A stretch of 9,890 bases of DNA from a bacterium (GTDB lineage Bacteria > Pseudomonadota > Gammaproteobacteria > Burkholderiales > Burkholderiaceae_C): positions 1 to 9,890 of the forward strand of contig JAVBYK010000081.1 in the NCBI GenBank assembly GCA_030824095.1, in the 5' to 3' direction. This document shows positions 5,892-9,890 of this stretch, in pieces (the first letter of the stretch is position 1; every line of letters begins with the position of its first letter). The notes beneath the pieces were generated by a model, which saw only the letters and a program-made list of their open reading frames with translations, ran no database searches and was not told the DNA's origin. The position numbers and the translations under genes were made by a program.

Positions 5892-7505
5892 TCATTCCCA
5901 TTCGATCGTTGCAGGCGGTTTGCTCGAAACGTCGTAGGTCACGCGATTGATGCCGCGCACTTCGTTGATGATGCGGCCCGACACCTTCTTCAGCAACGCA
6001 TAGGGCAGCTCTGCCCAATCCGCCGTCATGAAGTCGCTGGTTTGAACAGCGCGCAAGGCCACCACGTAGTCGTAGGTCCGTCCATCACCCATGACCCCCA
6101 CGCTCTTGACCGGCAGGAACACGGTGAAGGCCTGACTGGTCAGCTCATACCAGGACTTTCCCGTCGCTTCATCACGGAAGTTGCGCAGTTCTTCGATGAA
6201 GATGGCATCGGCCCGGCGCAGCAGGTCGGCATACTCCTTCTTGACCTCTCCCAGAATGCGCACGCCCAAGCCCGGTCCGGGGAACGGATGGCGGTAGACC
6301 ATGTCGTGGGGCAGTCCCAATGCCTCACCCAGTTCGCGCACTTCATCCTTGAACAGCTCACGCAGCGGCTCCAGCAATTTCAGCCCCAATTGCTCGGGCA
6401 AACCGCCTACATTGTGGTGACTCTTGATCGTGACGGCTTTCTTGCTTTTTGCACCGCCAGACTCGATCACATCGGGATAAATCGTACCTTGCGCCAGCCA
6501 CGCGACATGACGCGAATGGTCATTCTTGAGCTTGCTCGCCTCCGACTTGAACACCTCCACAAACTCGCGTCCGATGATCTTGCGCTTGACCTCGGGCTCA
6601 CTAACGCCGGCCAGGTGACCGAGAAACTGGTCACTGGCATCGACCCGCACCACCTTGGCATGCAGCTTGCCGACAAACATGTCCATCACCATGTCGCCCT
6701 CATTCAGGCGCAAGAGGCCATGGTCCACAAAGACGCAGGTCAGCTGGTCGCCAATGGCGCGGTGAATCAGGGCAGCGGCCACAGATGAGTCGACGCCACC
6801 GGACAGGCCCAGGATCACTTCCTCGTCACCGACCAGGGCGCGGATGCGCTCCACGGCCTCGGCAATGTAGTCCCCCATGACCCAGTCGGCACGGGCACCA
6901 CAGATGTCCAGCACAAAGCGATTCAGGATGGCTGCACCCTGGGTGGTGTGGGTTACCTCGGGGTGGAACTGCACCGCATAGAACTTGCGCTCTTCGTCGG
7001 CCATGCCGGCGATGGGGCAACTGTCGGTGCTGGCCATGAGCTTGAAACCGGGTGGCATCTGCGTCACGTTATCGCCATGGCTCATCCACACATGCAACAT
7101 GCCATGGCCTTCGTCCGTGGTGTAGTCCGCAATGCCATCAAACAGCCGGGTGTGTCCACGTGCGCGCAGTTCAGCATAGCCAAATTCACGTTTATGTCCA
7201 CCTTCAACCTTGCCCCCCAGTGCCTCGGCGATGGCATACATGCCAAAACAGATTCCCAGCACCGGAACCCCCAGCTCAAACACCGCCTTGGGTGCGCGCA
7301 GGGTCTCGTCTTCCCACAGGCTGGCGTGACTCCCCGACAGGATGACACCCTTCAGCTGTCCATTGGCGGCATAGTCGCGTACCCATTGGTCGCTGACGTC
7401 GCAGGGATGGACTTCGCAAAACACGTGTGCCTCTCGAACGCGTCGTGCAATGAGCTGCGTGACCTGGGAGCCAAAATCGAGGATAAGAATACGTTCGTGT
7501 GTCAT
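5892..7505 (-). CDS. guaA: GMP synthase (glutamine-hydrolysing)
   Basis: GuaA converts XMP to GMP using ATP and ammonia released from glutamine, the last step of guanine nucleotide synthesis in the cytoplasm. The 537-residue protein is full length. The N-terminal class I glutamine amidotransferase has its triad at Cys86 (GICFGM), His181 and Glu183 (FHPEV). The ATP pyrophosphatase domain has the P-loop SGGVDSS at residues 235-241. The C-terminal dimerisation and XMP-binding domain contains HPFPGPGLGVRILGE and ends in the family's usual TIEWE. Start ATG at 7505 gives the standard MTHERILILDFGSQ beginning; the frame extends further upstream but only into the preceding gene. It begins five bases after the exporter stop, so it is probably transcribed with guaB and the exporter. 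In other bacteria the 3' end of guaA is a known integration hotspot, relevant to the disordered stretch that follows. Confidence 0.98.
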   Translation of the reverse strand: MTHERILILDFGSQVTQLIARRVREAHVFCEVHPCDVSDQWVRDYAANGQLKGVILSGSHASLWEDETLRAPKAVFELGVPVLGICFGMYAIAEALGGKVEGGHKREFGYAELRARGHTRLFDGIADYTTDEGHGMLHVWMSHGDNVTQMPPGFKLMASTDSCPIAGMADEERKFYAVQFHPEVTHTTQGAAILNRFVLDICGARADWVMGDYIAEAVERIRALVGDEEVILGLSGGVDSSVAAALIHRAIGDQLTCVFVDHGLLRLNEGDMVMDMFVGKLHAKVVRVDASDQFLGHLAGVSEPEVKRKIIGREFVEVFKSEASKLKNDHSRHVAWLAQGTIYPDVIESGGAKSKKAVTIKSHHNVGGLPEQLGLKLLEPLRELFKDEVRELGEALGLPHDMVYRHPFPGPGLGVRILGEVKKEYADLLRRADAIFIEELRNFRDEATGKSWYELTSQAFTVFLPVKSVGVMGDGRTYDYVVALRAVQTSDFMTADWAELPYALLKKVSGRIINEVRGINRVTYDVSSKPPATIEWE

Positions 7506-7510
7506 GGGTT

Positions 7511-8770
7511 TCAAACCGAAGAAATGCCAGTCGCAAGGGCGCGCTGGCGTTGAAAATGCCAGACCGCAAGGCCCAGGGCAATGAATTGAATCAGGCAACC
7601 TACAAAGAAGGGGAGCCCCAGGCGCATGTCGCCGTGGGGCGCATCCGAAACCAGCGTCAGCATACCCGCACCAGCAACCGGGGCCAGCACCGCCATCATG
7701 CTGTTGAGGGAAGATACGGCGCCTAGCGTGCGGCCCTGAATTTTCTCATCGGCGGCGCTGGACACAATGCTCTGCAGCGTCGAGCCCGTCGCCGCGGAAG
7801 GCATGTTGAGAACAATGATCAAGAACAGCATCCAGGCTTCCGTCGCCAGTCCATACGCCAGGTAGGCCAGCGTGGCGCTACACAGGCCTATCACCGCCAG
7901 CTGTTCTGGGGATATGCGCTTGAGAATGTGTTTGAGCAACACACCCTGCATCAGGACACTGACTACACCCACCACCATCAAGGACCACCCCGTTTCCCGC
8001 GGTCCCCAGCCGAATTTGAAGGTGGTGTAGAGCACCCAGGTGGAATGCAACATGAATTGTGCAAGTGTGCTGAGCGCGATCACGGCAACCAATGGTCCAA
8101 CGCCACGCAGATCAATCAAGCCCCGCAAAGCCGAGACCGGGTTGGCCTTGCGCCATTCAAACGGTGTGTGTCGAGCTTTGGGCAGGCTTTCTGGCAGGAC
8201 AAAGTACCCGTAGATCCAGTTCAGAACGGCCAGGGAGCCAGAGGCAACAAAAGGCAGGCGCAAATCCAGGTCACCCAGAATCCCTCCCAGCGCCGGGCCC
8301 AGGATGAAGCCAAGGCCCATCATGGCACCCAACAATCCGAAGCGCCGGGCCCGATCCGATGCGGGCGTGATGTCAGCCACGTAAGCGTTGGCCACGGCGA
8401 TATTTGCCTGCATACCGCCACCGATCAGGCGCACCAACACCAGCATCCACAGGCTGGTGGCCGCGGCCGTCATGAAGAAATTAAATGCCAGGCCCGAGAA
8501 ACCGATCAGAAGAACCGGTCTGCGCCCAAAGCGGTCTGACAAGGCGCCCAAAATGGGCGAACCAAAGAAGTTGGCAATCCCAAACGCAAACGCCACGGCG
8601 CCAAACCAGAAGGCCTGGTCCGCCTGGGAATGTGTGAACTGCCCCACCAGATGCGGCAACACCGGAATCATCAGGCCGATCGACATCATGTCGATCAGCA
8701 CCGCGACCATGATGAAACGCATCGCGGCGGGACGGCCCAGGGCCGACGCGCCTGGTGTGTCAGTCGGCAC
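7511..8770 (-). CDS. MFS exporter, DHA1/TetA-like (TCR/Tet family)
   Basis: This is an inner-membrane major facilitator protein of about 419 residues with some 12 hydrophobic segments, resembling proton-driven drug or metabolite exporters. MFS motif A is seen as GALSDRFGRRP at residues 75-85 between spans 2 and 3, and the antiporter motif C as GLGFILGPALGG in span 5. The start is uncertain: GTG at 8770 overlaps the end of guaB by 11 bases and gives a typical short cytoplasmic tail, whereas ATG at 8722 would begin directly at span 1. Neither has a strong ribosome binding site, consistent with coupling to guaB translation. The stop is five bases before guaA. Its place between the two GMP-synthesis genes hints at a nucleobase or nucleoside exporter (compare the MFS exporters PbuE and NepI), but the sequence resembles general drug exporters and the substrate cannot be read from it. 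Confidence 0.88.
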   Translation of the reverse strand: MPTDTPGASALGRPAAMRFIMVAVLIDMMSIGLMIPVLPHLVGQFTHSQADQAFWFGAVAFAFGIANFFGSPILGALSDRFGRRPVLLIGFSGLAFNFFMTAAATSLWMLVLVRLIGGGMQANIAVANAYVADITPASDRARRFGLLGAMMGLGFILGPALGGILGDLDLRLPFVASGSLAVLNWIYGYFVLPESLPKARHTPFEWRKANPVSALRGLIDLRGVGPLVAVIALSTLAQFMLHSTWVLYTTFKFGWGPRETGWSLMVVGVVSVLMQGVLLKHILKRISPEQLAVIGLCSATLAYLAYGLATEAWMLFLIIVLNMPSAATGSTLQSIVSSAADEKIQGRTLGAVSSLNSMMAVLAPVAGAGMLTLVSDAPHGDMRLGLPFFVGCLIQFIALGLAVWHFQRQRALATGISSV

Positions 8771-9890
8771 GGTAGTTGGGAGCTTCTTTGGTGATCTGCA
8801 CGTCGTGCACGTGACTTTCGCGGATACCGGCCGTGGTGATCTCCACAAACTCGGCCTTGTTCTGCATCTCTTCAATCGTCGGGCAACCACAATAGCCCAT
8901 GCTGGCGCGAATGCCGCCGGCCATCTGGTAGACGATGGACACCATCGAGCCCTTGTAAGGCACACGGCCTTCAATGCCTTCCGGTACCAGTTTGTCCGCA
9001 TTGGGGTTGCCCGTGCTGGACTCCTGGAAGTAGCGGTCCGCGCTGCCCTGCTGCATGGCGCCAATGGAACCCATGCCGCGGTAGCTCTTGTAGCTGCGGC
9101 CCTGGAACAGGATTACCTCACCAGGGGCCTCTTCAGTCCCTGCAAACATGCCGCCCATCATCACCGAGCTGGCGCCCGCGGCCAGTGCCTTGGCGATGTC
9201 GCCGCTGTAGCGAATGCCACCGTCGGCAATCAGCGGAATGCCAGTGCCCTTGAGCGCGGTCGCCACGCTGTCAATGGCCATGATTTGCGGCACACCGACA
9301 CCTGCCACGATGCGGGTGGTGCAGATGGAACCGGGGCCAATGCCCACTTTCACGGCATCGGCCCCCGCCTCTGCCAGCGCCAAGGCAGCCGCACCAGTGG
9401 CAATATTGCCGCCGATCACATCCACGTGTGGATAGTGCTTCTTGACCCAGCGGACCCGTTCGATGACGCCGTGGCTATGGCCGTGGGCCGTGTCTACCAC
9501 GATGGCATCCACTCCGGCACGAACCAGGGCTTCGACCCGTTCTTCGGTGCCCTCGCCCACGCCAACGGCAGCTCCAACTCGCAACTTGCCCTGGGCATCA
9601 CGAGCCGCGTTGGGGAAACTCGTCTGCTTGGTGATGTCCTTGACGGTGATCAGGCCCTTGAGCTCAAACGCATCATTGACCACCAGCAGGCGCTCAATCT
9701 TGTATTGGTTCAGCAGCACCTTGGCCTGGCTGATGGTGGTGCCGTCAGGCACCGTCACCAGCTTTTCCTTGGGCGTCATGATCTGGCTGACTGGCAGGTC
9801 GTAACGGGTCTCAAACCGCAGGTCACGACCAGTCACAATGCCGACAACCTTGCCGCCGTCGCACACCGGAAAGCCGGAAACCCCCAGCTG
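8760..9890 (-). CDS. guaB: IMP dehydrogenase, partial (5' end beyond right edge)
   Basis: GuaB oxidises IMP to XMP with NAD+, the committed step to GMP. About 376 C-terminal residues are visible out of the family's usual 490 or so; the frame is open to the right edge. The visible part starts inside the CBS (Bateman) regulatory insertion, with TVPDGTTISQAKVLL and HxxxH-free CBS-type strands up to about base 9630. It then returns to the TIM barrel with DTAHGHSHGV and GGNIATGAAA. The catalytic loop GPGSICTTR has the nucleophilic Cys at 9321-9323. IADGGIRYSGDIAKALAAGA and the GGMFAGTEEAPGE phosphate-binding region follow, then the mobile flap EGRVPYKG, and the protein ends in PNYRAD. The last codons overlap the likely start of the MFS exporter, and guaA follows, which supports one guanine-nucleotide operon. 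Confidence 0.97.
   Translation of the reverse strand, partial: QLGVSGFPVCDGGKVVGIVTGRDLRFETRYDLPVSQIMTPKEKLVTVPDGTTISQAKVLLNQYKIERLLVVNDAFELKGLITVKDITKQTSFPNAARDAQGKLRVGAAVGVGEGTEERVEALVRAGVDAIVVDTAHGHSHGVIERVRWVKKHYPHVDVIGGNIATGAAALALAEAGADAVKVGIGPGSICTTRIVAGVGVPQIMAIDSVATALKGTGIPLIADGGIRYSGDIAKALAAGASSVMMGGMFAGTEEAPGEVILFQGRSYKSYRGMGSIGAMQQGSADRYFQESSTGNPNADKLVPEGIEGRVPYKGSMVSIVYQMAGGIRASMGYCGCPTIEEMQNKAEFVEITTAGIRESHVHDVQITKEAPNYRAD

Noticed and set aside
5733..6788. Plus-strand open frame of about 350 codons across the guaA end
   Set aside because: It is antisense to the conserved GuaA catalytic and dimerisation domains; no recognisable domain and no ribosome binding site.
7928..8539. 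Plus-strand open frame of about 200 codons opposite the MFS gene
   Set aside because: Polar, His- and Gln-rich translation typical of the complement of a membrane protein gene.
1..9890. CRISPR array, tRNA or rRNA gene, toxin-antitoxin pair
   Set aside because: No regularly spaced repeats, no cloverleaf-like or rRNA-like sequence and no recognisable toxin or antitoxin gene were seen.

Overview
The window looks like chromosomal DNA of a betaproteobacterium, most likely Burkholderiales and probably a Rhodoferax- or Polaromonas-like member of the Comamonadaceae. This rests on moderately high GC, the protein style of GuaA and GuaB, and a short GCTATG/CATAGC palindrome of a kind I associate with that family; it is not a species call. 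All convincing intact genes lie on the minus strand, so they are read from the right edge to the left.

Right part (9890 down to 5892): a purine block. guaB (IMP dehydrogenase) enters from beyond the right edge. Its end overlaps the probable start of a drug/metabolite-type MFS exporter, and five bases after that exporter stops, guaA (GMP synthase) begins. guaB and guaA catalyse consecutive steps IMP to XMP to GMP, and the exporter sits between them with operon-like spacing.

Middle (5891 down to 4200): a loose, accessory-looking stretch. It holds 442 bases without a convincing gene, one unrecognised lipoprotein gene, and a 620-base gap with a decayed IS3-family transposase fragment in the opposite orientation. 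The gap ends in an AT-rich segment with two inverted repeats just upstream of the next operon.

Left part (4199 down to 1): a five-gene heme-copper enzyme operon. In order it has a 61-residue single-span protein, a CuA-type subunit II, a B-type (ba3-like) subunit I, a heme o synthase (cyoE/ctaB) and a SCO/SenC copper chaperone cut by the left edge. The main discovery candidate is subunit I. It keeps all six metal- and heme-ligating histidines, but the tyrosine that oxygen-reducing members cross-link to a CuB histidine is glutamine (H230-S-S-Q-Q234). With an intact CuA subunit and a SenC partner, this fits a CuA-containing nitric oxide reductase of the sNOR (NorSY-SenC) type better than an oxygen-reducing cytochrome c oxidase. 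A perfect 13-bp hairpin separates the structural genes from the cyoE-sco maturation genes and may set their relative expression.
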